Origin: Taxillus chinensis
Taxonomy: Eukaryota > Streptophyta > Magnoliopsida > Santalales > Loranthaceae
Assembly: GCA_023512835.1 (NCBI GenBank)
Contig: CM042091.1
Location: 6,743,079-6,807,078 of the forward strand
DNA length: 64,000 nucleotides
Direction: 5' to 3'
In this document: positions 36,238 through 48,130 of the stretch, piece by piece
How positions within the stretch are numbered: position 1 is the stretch's first letter
Layout of the letters: each line of letters begins with the position of its first letter
Position numbers and translations under genes: made by a program
Notes under the pieces: generated by a model
What the model saw: only the letters and a program-made list of their open reading frames with translations
Told to the model about the DNA's origin: nothing
The model's database searches: none

Positions 36238-37524
36238 TTCCGGGATTCGAAGCTGAAGTGAGGCGCCACAGCACACAGCAATTGCATAACAGAAGTGATG
36301 ACCCATTGGCATTGAACCCCGCAGCATTTGGTGGTATTGAACTACAATGATACTGTTTGTTTTCCTCATTTGTTGGTAAAACAAATTAACAAAAGCTTTT
36401 TGTGTGCTTCTTTTGAATACAGCTGAGACCTCCATAAAACATTCGGTAGTGATACTTTTTCTCACTGAGATACATGACGTATATTATATTTGTTGGACTG
36501 TTGCAATATATGGATAGAATTGAAAATGAAAGCAAGAACACGAATACATGAATAAAAAAATATGAACAAGCAAGCGCACTGGGGGGACAAATAAAATCAT
36601 TTTCCTTCATTTCCCATGTGCCGGAAGAAGCGCACTTTATTAGAGGCACCAATTGCGCGTGGAGAAGACTGGTTGGAGGGAGGCCCGAGTAAGGACAAAC
36701 TGGACCATGGGTTAAGATTGGTTGGAGGGAGGCACCAAACGAGCCCAATTATTACGTGACGGGTATGATTAAGATTTTAAAATACCCGACATGTACTCGT
36801 ACTTGTGTTAATTATACTCAACTTGTGTTACTTATAAGTATATTATAAAATATTTAATAATAATTCATTTATTTTTTACCACAAACATGACACTGTAAAT
36901 GTTTGATTTTACTGTACAAGTTCACTCCAACTTGACCAAGGCCAGATGAAATTCATCGTTTTGATAATTAAGCAAAATCAATTTTCTTTTATTTTCCATT
37001 TAAAATATCTGATCCAGACAACAGAAATAGTAAAAACTGATCTAGGAGTACTCCTTCGGGCACCTAAGCATTGGACAAAGGGATCACGACGTATAAGACA
37101 TTAATAATGAAGTTGGTGGGGACGGGAGGAGAAAACGTTAACCAGTCAACCCTTGGAAGGGGACGGGCCAGATGGGTTGTTCGTTCGCTTCTGCGCTTTC
37201 TCTTTGCCCCTTGTCTTCACTCTTGCGGCTGTTTTTGTGACACGACTGCAAGAGGGGTTAATGTAAGTAAAAAGGGGTCGCGAAGAACAACATTTTTGGG
37301 GCAGCCTCATGAGGCATGTTTGGTGCATGTGTGTCGATGGCCTGTTGTTGTTGTCGCATGCACCGCCGCTAGAATGGGTCCCAGCTAGATACATCACTCT
37401 TCGTGGTCTCCCTGCGCCCAAAAGATGCGCTTGCTTGGAGCTAATCTGCCCACGTCGAGTTCATGGTAATCTTCCTACTGAGGTAAGGTGGACTCTGAAT
37501 GTGTTAAATCTACGTGGACTAAGA

Positions 37525-38415
37525 TAAGGCTGTAAATGAATCTAAGCTCGCATTTTATTCTATAATAAATCATCTATATTTATTTATTAAGTAATAATCT
37601 CGTTCGAAAGTATGTTTTCAGACATAATTACCGTAGTAAGTATGAAAAGCCTGAAGAAAAAGATATGAATTAATATTTTCATAGAATTTGAACGGTAAAT
37701 ATTTTTTTTTTTAGAATTCGTGTAAATTTTTCTCACTCAAAGTAGTTGAAAAATGTACAATAAATTGTCAAAACTGCTTCAACAAAAGAAAATATTTACA
37801 AAGGATAATATTGATATTTTAGATACTATTTTTATCTCAATTAAATTATAAAAATTATATTTTCTATCTCTTTTTCATCTCAACCAAAACAAATCATATT
37901 TTTCATCATTTTTCTTTTCATCTATTTTATTTTTATTTTTTTTACACATTAAATTCTTTCACCTCTTTTCAACCCTTTACCAAGCAAAGGGTACGGGTTT
38001 GTAAATGAACATTTTGTTAATATTATTTGTTTTCATGAATTTTATTTTGAAAATAAAAATTAATAATTAATTATTATATTTAAAAATAATAATAAATATA
38101 CTTTAATAAATATAAATTTTATTTACTTATTATTATTATTTCATAAAATATTTATAGTAACTGTTTAAACATTTTAAAGGATAATACATCTTAATAATTA
38201 ATTAATTATACTTTTTTTACGATTTTTTTTACAACCTTTTAATATTTTATAATTGTGATCGTGAATAGTTTGTGAATAACATAGTAATGCTTGGAAACAG
38301 TTCGCAAATATTATTGTTTAAGACTCGTGCTCAATTCAGTTCGTTAATGAAGAGTAAGGAAACTATTCGAACATTTTTCTACTCGTCTCGACCTGATTCG
38401 TTTATGATCCTCCGT
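37525..38415. mobile_element. Putative nonautonomous hAT-like element
   Basis: The left end reads 'ggctgtaaatgaatctaagctcg' in outline, and the reverse complement of the right end reads 'ggatcataaacgaatcaggtcgagacgag' in outline. The two imperfectly match. Internal phrases such as 'agttcgtgaat' and 'cgaac' fit a widespread plant hAT-type repeat whose ends resemble GGGTGTAAACGAATCGAGC. About 890 bp, AT-rich inside and with no coding frame. Boundaries are approximate. Confidence 0.45.
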
Positions 38416-39310
38416 GCATGAAATATTAATAGTTTATTATATATTTGATTGTAGACTAAAAGGGTTCTTTTACACACCCCAAAGTAATTGTGTCACTAGC
38501 CATTATTTAGACGCAATGAATGTATTCAATCGAATTCAAAGATTATTTTAAAAAATAGTATACTCAATTAAATTTAAAATTATTTAATTTTAAAATTTAA
38601 CTTTCAAACCATATAAGTCTCTTAACTGTTTTAAAAATTATTTCTAATTGTTTATATTTTTAAATCAAAACGTAATTTTGTCAGAAACTCAAATAATGTT
38701 TTAATTTTTGTTACCTTTCATTTTATTACTTGGCCTATCAATTTTTAAAAAAGATATAAAATTTAATTTTAAAAAATACATATTCTTTTAAAAACTTATC
38801 ATCATCTGCCAAGCATACATTGTTTTCAAATTACAACTCAACGTAAAACTTCAACACAATTCAACAAAATAAAATTTATACCAAACAGAAACCAATACAT
38901 ATCAAAACCATAGTAATAATCGTATATATGATCATTCAATTAATACTTTATTTATGTAGTACAATGTTTTAAAAAAATTAATTACATTATTTTGCTCTAA
39001 AACATCACAGGCCGATAATATTCTCATACTTAATTGGTAATTAAAAAAATGCATATTTTCTATTTGAAGCAGGGCCGGCAAATTTTGATCTAAAACAAAC
39101 CGGTCCTGGTAATATTGACATTGATATTATTATATATATATATATATAATTTTATATTACTTTTAAAATTTTAATAAATACTAATAATAAAAAATAAAAT
39201 ATTTAATATGTAAATATAAATCTTTTTTTAAAATGTGTAAAATATAAGAATCTCAATTTAAATTTCATTATAGACTCCTTAAATCTGAGGCCGCCTTTAG
39301 TTTGAAGCAA

Positions 39311-39331
39311 AACACACACACACACACACAA
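39311..39331. repeat. (AC)n microsatellite
   Basis: A short run of about ten AC dinucleotides in AT-rich intergenic DNA. Confidence 0.9.
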
Positions 39332-41309
39332 ACGGATTCGGTGATTATTCCGATATCTATTATGCGAACCATTCGAATATTCAAAATTACCTGTGAGTAT
39401 GGCAATTAATCAAACAAACATATTTACGTGATTTTAAATAAAAATCGGCATGGCATAAATATTAATAATACGCTGCATACTAATATTAAAAGTTAAAACA
39501 TACTGTTGGATATTAATTATAATAACTGTTATATATTTTACGTTAAACAAATAATGTCTTTTTAGTTTTCCTTCTTAGATAAAGAATTTAGTATATGACA
39601 AAATTATAATGAGTAAAACGATTTAAATGTTATAATAATGAAAAAAAAGTATAATGGTAAATAAATGGATATGAGTAAAACCATTACGATAATAATGAAA
39701 TACAAATAATAATGATAAAAAATAAAAATAGCCAAAACCTATGGATATCAAATTTAGAATTTGTGCCAGAAGAATGACAATTGTCAATAAAGTTAATCGC
39801 GAAAATTATTTATTATGATCGTCGGCGTTTTAACATTTTTTAAATTTAAACATTAAATTAATATTATTTTCTTTTTATTTTAATGCTATAATAAAATTAT
39901 CCTAATTAAAATAATTATATATATCTTATATTATAAATATAAAAAATAACTTTATAATCTCAGGTCTCATCTTTCATGTAAACTAAACGTTTAGTAAGTA
40001 TTGGAAAATAAATATAGTTTATGTATAATATTTAAGGTGTTATGAGAGTTTACGGGAATATTTGTAGAAAGAAATATGTGAAAACTTGTATGTTAATAGG
40101 ATAGACAAAACATTTGTTATATAATTAAGAGAAAGATGGTTGGTGTTAAGCGTAATAGGTGTAATAGTAAAAATTATTTTCTCCTTAAATTCCTTAATTT
40201 TAAAATTATTAATTTCTTATCACCTTACCATGTGATTTTTTTTTCATCCTTTGAATCGTTAAAAGTCCTTTTTATCATAAAAGTCACATAAGTATATTAC
40301 TTATAATTTTGACTATAACATTATAGATTTTCAACTAGAACAAATAGGACTAGTTGATATAATTTTTTAATTTGATTGTCTACATTTTAAACTCAATTGA
40401 ATTACATACTTGTATATCAAAAGTTTTTGGTTGTTTTTGAAGTGAAATTGAAAATCACGTGCATGAAACAAAACCTGTGTATAATTTTAAAATTGTTACT
40501 CTTAATGGATGATCCAAATGGGCTAAATTATTTGTCAAGATAAATAAATTTATAACAAATTACGACTAATTTCAAGTTAGTTAGAGTTTTCTAGCCAAAG
40601 TTATGACATTTTAAATATGACATTCAGTGCGAGCAATCTTTACGCCTCATTGCTAATTTTGTTGTAATAAATCTAAATTTATGGTCATTTTAATTTAAAT
40701 TCAATACTACACGCAAAAAAATATTTATTTAATCTAATTAATTTAAATAATATAATTTAATTAAAATAACAATGTAATAACATAAAATCACATTATAGAA
40801 CTTAATAAAATGATACATTTTTTAAAAACTAAAATATATGTCAATCATAATTTATTTCCAAAAAAAACTAAATATTATATTATTATGAAAATATGATATT
40901 TAATTAAAAGCACTAATATAATTATAATACTATAACATAACATTATTAGATAAAAAAATTATATTTTAAAACAAATTATATAATTAAAATAATTTAATTA
41001 TAAATGTAATACTCAAATGATAAATAACTATTGTTTTATTAAAAAAAACTTGGGTCGTACGTATATTTACTATCTAGTGGGAGGAATCAAGATCCCCTAC
41101 TAGAGTTGTAGGAGTGTAGTATATACCTAAGCTATGTAGTTTAATATATTTCCTACACCCAAATTATGCTATTTTAGTATGATTTTTTATTTTAAAACAC
41201 TAAGAGTGTGTTTGGTACAAACAATTTGTAGGTCGTTTAAAAAAAAATAGGTTCAGTGTAGGCCCATCATAATTTTAAAATAAAAAGTTTTAAAAAATGT
41301 GTATTTTAT

Positions 41310-41566
41310 AACTAAAATTTTAAAATGTTAAAATGTTTTATGTTTTCAAATATAATCTTAATTTTATTGGGATACTCAAAGTTTTTTTAAATTTCATTTA
41401 CTTGCATTATATATATACTTAATTTAAAAAAATATACATACTTTTTAAAACACATTCAACACTTGATTTGAAATAAAATCACGAAACATTTTTAAAATTA
41501 ATGGACCTAGGCATATCGTAATTTAATAATAATATAAATCTGAAAAATGTTTTTTAAAATAATACA
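41310..41566 (+). repeat. Tandem duplication, copy 1
   Basis: This segment is nearly identical to 41604-41864, at a period of about 294 bases. Shared unbroken words include 'ttttcaaatataatcttaat', 'tttcatttacttgcattat', 'aaacacattcaacacttg' and 'aattaatggacctaggcata'. It is AT-rich and noncoding. Confidence 0.9.
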
Positions 41567-41603
41567 CATTCCTCAAATAACTATATAATCTTAATCTTAA
41601 AAT

Positions 41604-41864
41604 AACTAAATTTTTAAAAGGTTAAAATGTTTTACGTTTTCAAATATAATCTTAATTTTACTGGGAAGCTCAAAATTTTTTTTAAAATTTTCATTTACTT
41701 GCATTATATATATATATATATAATTTTAAAAAATATACATATTTTTTAAAACACATTCAACACTTGGTTTGAAATAAAATCACGAAACGTTTTTAAAATT
41801 AATGGACCTAGGCATATCTTAATTTAATAATAATATAAATCTGAAAAATGCTATTTTAAAATAA
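41604..41864 (+). repeat. Tandem duplication, copy 2
   Basis: This is the second copy of the 41310-41566 segment. It differs by a few substitutions and by a longer TA run near 41705-41722. The high identity in neutral AT-rich DNA suggests a recent event. Confidence 0.9.
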
Positions 41865-42441
41865 TAGATTCAATAGCTGTTTTAAAAAAATATTTTTTTT
41901 CCTAATTTAAAATTCAAACTCAATTTTATCAAAAAATTAAATTTTTTTTATTCTTATTTTATTATTTGATCCCATCATTTTTTTTTAAACTTAATTTTTA
42001 AAAATACATTTTTTAAAAATATATTCTCTTTTTTATATAAAATAAAATTATTTTTAAATTATAATTTAATACTAATTCCAACATAGATCAAATCAGAAAA
42101 TAACATAAAAAAATAAAACTCGTAACAACATAATTCCAACGTAAATGTTCCGCATCATGCGGTTACTTTAGATTGGAATTGGAGGATCCCAAATCGAGGA
42201 GGAACAAAAAAAAAAAAAAAAAGACATTTCGGAGCACGTACGCAGGCAAACGGTACCGTATCTACAGGGTGGCAAGAACGCTCTATGATTGGGTGGCCTT
42301 AGCTCAGATGTACCCGATAAAACTATATTATGGGCAACCCTCCCTCCCTCCCTCCCTCTTCTCCTACGAAGAGTACCAAGTTGTCGATATTAATATATCA
42401 TCCTGGTAAGTGGTAAGTGGTAAGTGGTAACCCCCACAACA

Positions 42442-43329
42442 ATGGAAGACTTGTCCCTGCAGCAATGCTCCAGTCCCACCCAAACTGCAACCGCGACATC
42501 GGAAACCATACTCATGGCAGCCCTCTTCTCCCTCCCCCCTCCCCAACTCCTCCACCTCTCCCACTCCCTCTCCTCCGACATCCTCCGCCGCCATGTCCGC
42601 CTCTCCACTCTCCTCTCCTCCCCCACCCTCTTCTCCCTCGCCCTCCGCTACCTCCTCTCACTCCCCCTTCCCGCCAAATCCCTCCTCCTCTCCCGCCACC
42701 TCCTCTCCTACCTTCGCCACCTCACCCGCCTCCTCCCTCCTGCCGCTAGCGCCGCTACTGTTCCCCCACTACAGCACTCCACCCTCCCACTCCGCGACCA
42801 CGACGCTGCCTCCCTCCTCCTCCTCCTTTGCGACCTCCGCCACCACCACCCGGACGCCCTGGACGCCCCGCCCTCACAATGGCGCCTGATCCTCCTCCGC
42901 TACTTCTCCGACGCCGTGCTCTCCGTCTCCGGCATTGGCGTGCCCGCCTTCATCCCTTGCGTCGAGGCGGCGGCGCGGTGCCGCGGGCTTCTCCTGTCCA
43001 TGGGATCGGGATGCGCCTGCGGATTCTCCGGAGAGAGGGCGGCGTCTCCTTCCGCGGTGGCCGCGCTGCCGTCGGTGGAGGTGGTCGGCGGCGGGGCGGA
43101 GTGCGCGATTTGTAGGGAGGAGATGAGGGAAGGGAGAGACGTGTGCCAACTGCCGTGTCAGCACAGGTTTCACTGGATTTGCATACTCCCGTGGGTGAGG
43201 AAGAGGGACACGTGCCCATGCTGCAGGTTCCGGCTGCCGACGGATGATTGGTGCGGGGAGATCCAACGGCTGTGGGAGTTTCTGCTCAAGACCGGCGGAG
43301 GGGTAATCGGAGGAGACGACCGCCGGTGA
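42442..43329 (+). CDS. SGR9: SGR9-like RING-H2 E3 ubiquitin ligase (amyloplast-associated)
   Basis: An intronless frame of 295 residues starting at the first ATG (MEDLSLQQC). The first 150 residues are very rich in Leu, Ser, Pro and His. They include the LSLPLPAKSLLLSRHLLSYL stretch and a leucine run, as in SGR9 proteins. The C-terminus has a RING-H2 with C221, C224, C239, H241, H244, C247, C258 and C261, in the pattern CAIC...LPCQHRFHWICILPWV...DTCPCC. In Arabidopsis SGR9 is an E3 ligase on amyloplasts that limits their attachment to actin, letting them sediment during shoot gravitropism. The coding strand is strongly C-rich over the first 450 bases. Assignment as SGR9 rests on overall layout and the intronless form. 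Another RING-H2 family member is possible but less likely. Confidence 0.85.
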   Translation: MEDLSLQQCSSPTQTATATSETILMAALFSLPPPQLLHLSHSLSSDILRRHVRLSTLLSSPTLFSLALRYLLSLPLPAKSLLLSRHLLSYLRHLTRLLPPAASAATVPPLQHSTLPLRDHDAASLLLLLCDLRHHHPDALDAPPSQWRLILLRYFSDAVLSVSGIGVPAFIPCVEAAARCRGLLLSMGSGCACGFSGERAASPSAVAALPSVEVVGGGAECAICREEMREGRDVCQLPCQHRFHWICILPWVRKRDTCPCCRFRLPTDDWCGEIQRLWEFLLKTGGGVIGGDDRR

Positions 43330-45532
43330 CACTACCTCTCCCAGTTGTCCGTCCACACACGTGTCATGTACGTAAGTAACTATGCTAGCCGACGGTTGTG
43401 ATTTATTCTGATTTATCTTACTCATCGATTATATAACATACATAACATTACTCGTATTGGCTACACGTGTCACTTTTCAGATATCAGATGGGCTGTGGTT
43501 GTGGTGGGCTGGGCCTTATCGGGTTCGCATCCCTCCATCCACATATGTGGTGTCGCCCGATAAGGTGAGCGATGCTGCATGCATGTAAGCCATCGGCATG
43601 CCAAATAGTTATCTAGAAAAGGAAATTGCATAATGTTATCTCTAACCTCTGTACATTCAATCTCCAAAATGTAATTATGTTATCTTATAGTTTCTTCTAT
43701 CATATGTTTTTGGTGTCTGCATTAATCGACCACCCATATATCGCTCACAGGCGCCGGATTAAGATAGTATAGTATGATGTGCATAATTGATACGGTGAAA
43801 GGTAGAATTAATTACATTTTTATAACATATGAAAAAATGAATATACGCATATACCCGCATACTAACTTTTTTATATATAAATTTTGAAATGAAAAGTTAA
43901 GTTTTTTTTAATTAAAATTATTAGATGTTTGCACACTACCCGCTAAGTAGAAAAAATATTAGATGTTTCTGGTTCGCCACTCACAATTTAGGGTAATAAA
44001 AAATAACATTTTAAAAGTCCGTCATTTTTTTAAAAGCTAATATATTTTGTTTATTTTTAGAAAAATACTTAATAAATAAATATTAAATTATTTTATTTTT
44101 CTGATAACAAAGATTCGTGTACACCTTATTTTACACCAACCAAATTCACTAATTAAATATCCTTAATCTGTACGTACAGCATTTATTGCTTATTTATTAA
44201 CGTACAAGCAAACATTAATATGTCAATAATTGAGTAATGACCAAATTAAAAAATGTGCAGAATGAAATAAGAATGAAAAAAAGAACCTACACGCATACCC
44301 AAAAACAATAAACAAATTTACATATATAAATTTTGAATTGAAAATTTAAGATGTTGTTCGACTAAAATACAAATTGATTGAATTATTTAATTATAAAATA
44401 ACATTTCATAATGAAAAAAATCATCACATAATATATGATGTTTCCAAGAAAACAGTAGGATTAAGGTAATTTTAAAATGAACCTTTAGAATGCATTCAAT
44501 CGATGTAGCGTGATCCAATAAGCATGCCCCGCAATTCCGATTCCCCTGGCTGTTTCCATGCGCGGAGAAAGGGGCCCGGTGTTGGGAGACCATTCAATAT
44601 TTGCAATTTTGGGTATTAAAAAATATTTAATTAATATGATTATTTTATATTGAAAATAGTTTAAATAAATAATAAAATATTAATTTATTTAAAATATTAT
44701 TAGACAAATGTCAATCAATTGAATTGCAAGTGGAGGTTCAATTTTCCTACTAAACATCCTTCAATATTTATGGAATTATGGTTTGGGGTGAGATTGTTTT
44801 GTAATGGACGTCAAGTTAGTAAGACTTTGGATTAAGAAAGGTGTTGTAACGTGTCTTAACATATTGGTAGCGAGCCTGAGTGAACAAGCTAGTGGATTGG
44901 TATAGCCTTTACATCAGAAAAAGATAATAGATCTGATGATAATTTAGTGGGGCTTGAGGCCAAGAAATGTGTCCTAACATGGGTTGCGCTTGAACCTATA
45001 AACTAGTGGGTCAATGCAGCCGCTACGTTAATCTTAGTTATATTTTTTGTTAAAAATTCAAATTTTGAAGCACTTAATAAACAAATTTGGTTATTTTGTA
45101 TCTTAAAATTTAAAATTTAATAAAAATATTAATCGTTAAATTTATGATTAATATCGTTCCATATAGCTAAACATATCATTATTGTTTTTATATTAGGTTA
45201 GATAAAAGTGTGGTAAATGCATGATATGAATTTTGATTTATATATTTTTATTTTTTTTATTATATTGATGTTGGAGTTATAGTTTGTGTTGAATTCTAAT
45301 ATGAAAATAATATTTATTTAAAATAGATAAATAAAAAATATTTTGATATCCTATAAATTTGAATTTAAATTTTAAAATAAAATAATTTTAAAAATATCAA
45401 CGGATACACATGTTTTTAAAACCACTTGTATTTAGCTATACTAAATACAACCTAAAGCTAATAGCATAACATTATTGTTTTTGTAATAGGCTAGATCATT
45501 GTGGCATGTGATAGAAACCATGCTATTGCTGT

Positions 45533-46036
45533 AGACATGTAAAACGGGCTTAGACCAGCGGGCTTAGACCAGCGAGCCTAGAGCAAACCGTCGATCAAGG
45601 CTTGATTTGTTTAAAATGCGGGCCTAAATGGGCTAGACCCCGTTTAGGCTTGCTCAATGCGGACGCAGGCTGGCCTGTAAGTTTTTTTCTTTCTATTTTT
45701 ATCTAAAATACCTTAAAATTTTAATACATATATATATTATGAATAATTAAATTTTATATTTTATTCAAATAATATAGGTTTTAAAAATATATGAGAAAAC
45801 ATGTTAGTACATATTTAATTACGTACAATATATTAAAGTTATTTAATATTATATAGGTTATTATCAGAATATTGACTTACTTGTCACTCAATATATAAAT
45901 AATTATAAAAGAAAATAAAACTAATATTAGTTCGATTAAAATATATTAGTTAATTTTTACTAAAAAAAAATGTTGGCCAGATCAAGCGTACCGAACTCTA
46001 TCAGGCTCTGTCCAGACTATTTTACACCCCTGTTGA
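45533..46036. mobile_element. Putative hAT-like element
   Basis: The left end reads 'gacatgtaaaacgggctt' and the right end reads 'gactattttacacccctg', whose reverse complement begins 'caggggtgtaaaatag'. Ends of the type (C)AGGGGTGTAAA...GGGC are common in short plant hAT elements, and the flanking text is rich in GGGC/GCCC words. The interior is AT-rich. No coding capacity was seen and no target duplication confirmed. Confidence 0.45.
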
Positions 46037-47249
46037 GGCTAATGGACTTAACGAGCCTTAAAAGCATTTGGGCTGCCCTTGCTAGTTAGTATTGGGGCCA
46101 TCTTATTAAAATCGCATGAACAACCCCATCTTAATCCGGCCGATTAACAGGTTGAATTTGGATTAAAACTGGCCTAATAGGACCCATGTAGCTATAAATT
46201 ATGATATATTAGTTGGGTTTACATATCATATGGATATTTTAAAAATAATTACGAAAGTAATAAAATATTCAAAAATATATTTAATTGTATTTATAAATAA
46301 AAATATAATAATATTATTAATTTTGGGTATTTATGGAATACCCGAATTATGTTATGCTAAACCAGGTCGCAACCCTAATACCATATTACTAATTAAAAGA
46401 AGCCCATCTTATTAATATATATACATTTAAGGAAAAGCAAACTCTTATTTAAATAATAATAAATAAATAAGGCCATAATATTTGTGCAAAAATATCCAGT
46501 TTCCCCACACTACTAATTAGAGGTGGTTTAAGATGAGGTCATGACATTTCATAGCAAATAAAGATTGGAGAGTGGTACAAACAGCAAAATCAAGGCATAA
46601 TAAGTATGGGATATATAAAATTTCAATGATAACACTTATGTGTTGTGATGGATTTACTAGATTGGATAGGTATTTTTAGGATTTTTAATATCGATAATCT
46701 TACATTGATTCTATTTGGATATGATCTTAAACTATTTTAAATATAAGTCAAGTTTTTTACAAGTGAAAGTGAATGAAAAATATTGAATTTCAAATTCATA
46801 TCTACAAACTAGAGTCTTAATCAGATAGATCGAAACCGATGACTCGAAATAAATCTTAAATCTCATAGTTGCCTAAAATTCTGACTATTGAACAATAAAG
46901 TCAAATATGATTAGATCCGAACAACAAAGAAAGCTTAAAAACCAAGTAATGTAGTTTGTCACAAGAGTTTCACGACATGTTTCAAGTTTTAATTCTATTT
47001 ATTTTTTTTAGATAAATAATAATATAATTTTTATTAGTTATTGTTATGGGAGCCTTAATCATAGGCTATATATATGTTGGGGTTTCATCCGAATTACATA
47101 ATAAATATTTTTAAATATCCGTAGAGTTTTACTTTATTTATCCACATTTCTCGTTTTGGGACTGTTAAATCTCTCTTAATCAAGGTTAATTCGATCAACA
47201 CACTGAGTCAAATATAACTCTATGTCAATGTTTATTTTCTTTTGTGTTA

Positions 47250-47282
<33 letters not shown>

Positions 47283-47386
47283 TCATGGGGTTAACTGACT
47301 ATACATATATATAAGATATATAAATGGGTGATAGAATGTAAATATATAGGTTTTAATGCAGGTATAAATCCGACATGATTTATATC

Positions 47387-47402
47387 ATATATATATATAT
47401 AT

Positions 47403-47439
<37 letters not shown>

Positions 47440-47459
47440 TGAGAGAGAGAGAGAGAGAC
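47387..47459. repeat. Compound (TA)n-(GA)n microsatellite
   Basis: A TA run passes into a GA run with a single interruption (GTGA). It lies about 280 bases upstream of the leader of the Sec14-like gene. Confidence 0.93.
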
Positions 47460-47742
47460 TTAAATAAATAAAGATAAGTAGACACATAGAAAATCTGCTG
47501 GTATCCTAAGGTGGAAGAAGCATAACACAATTTACCTCAAACATGATTTTGATTTTATTGGGTTGTGGATTGTTGGTCTTTCTACTTTTTTTTTGTTTGG
47601 ATTTGTTGTATAATAATAGCATTTGAATCGACCGCAAAATGGCATTGGCAATTTTGTAAAAAATAGAAGAAAAAAGAAAAAGAAAAGGTAAAGAATCAGC
47701 GCGGGAGACTATGTTAGCTGGAAAACAGGGAGACCGCTAGAA

Positions 47743-48130
47743 ATGAATGGAGAGCCTCGTCTTCCGCCAAAATGGCCTCTCTCTCTCTCTCTCTCTCCCT
47801 CCCTCTCGGAGTCTGATTCACAGCCACGGTGGAGTGTTACCCAACCTTTTTCTCCTCTCACACACCCACAATCTTCATATTCTAAGGAGGTAACAGCTCC
47901 CTGTAATCCCAGCGGCTTCCATTATTTCAATGCCTAGTAATTTCATGTTCAGATATTGTTGTGCTCTTGCTAGCTTAAATGTATTGGGATTGCTTAGATC
48001 GGGGTTTTTGAAGACTGACATTTGTTTGTGGATGTGATGTGCAGGCATTAGGTTGGGTGCTCCTTGCTATGGGTAATTGAACTTTTCTCTGCATTGCAGG
48101 AGCAGGAGCAAGGAGCAGGAGCACCCCAGG
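47743..48130 (+). promoter_or_regulatory. Probable 5' leader of the Sec14-like gene, with CT tract and upstream ORF
   Basis: A CT-rich tract (about 47777-47808), typical of plant leaders, lies in a segment that also holds a 64-codon open frame from 47743 with no homology. The acceptor-like 'gcattgcag' ending near 48099 precedes a short exon that carries the ATG at 48131. A spliced noncoding leader is therefore likely. If the upstream frame is transcribed it would be an upstream ORF. Boundaries are inferred. Confidence 0.4.

Larger units (their letters stand above)
36238..42441. other. Long AT-rich intergenic region between cyclin B1 and SGR9-like genes
   Basis: After the cyclin 3' region there is a moderately GC-rich noncoding patch (about 37060-37520) with small overlapping frames on both strands and no homology. 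Beyond it are a hAT-like element, extremely AT-rich DNA with TA and CA tracts, and a recent tandem duplication at 41310-41864. The last 250 bases are the SGR9-like promoter and leader, with a CCCT run near 42339-42357. I see no gene. Confidence 0.6.
43330..47742. other. AT-rich intergenic region between SGR9-like and Sec14-like genes
   Basis: The first few hundred bases are the probable SGR9-like 3' region. Further on lie a hAT-like element (45533-46036), small diverged tandem phrases near 44840-45020, and TA/GA microsatellites at 47259-47282 and 47387-47459. The remainder is AT-rich without gene signals. Confidence 0.6.

Noticed and set aside
37071..37527. Overlapping 72-105 codon frames on both strands after the cyclin gene
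   Set aside because: No homology on either strand; the region is only moderately GC-rich and shows no splice-supported model.
42417..43425. Several other long frames overlapping the SGR9-like gene on both strands
   Set aside because: They are shadows of a GC-rich coding exon. Only the frame with the RING-H2 is supported.
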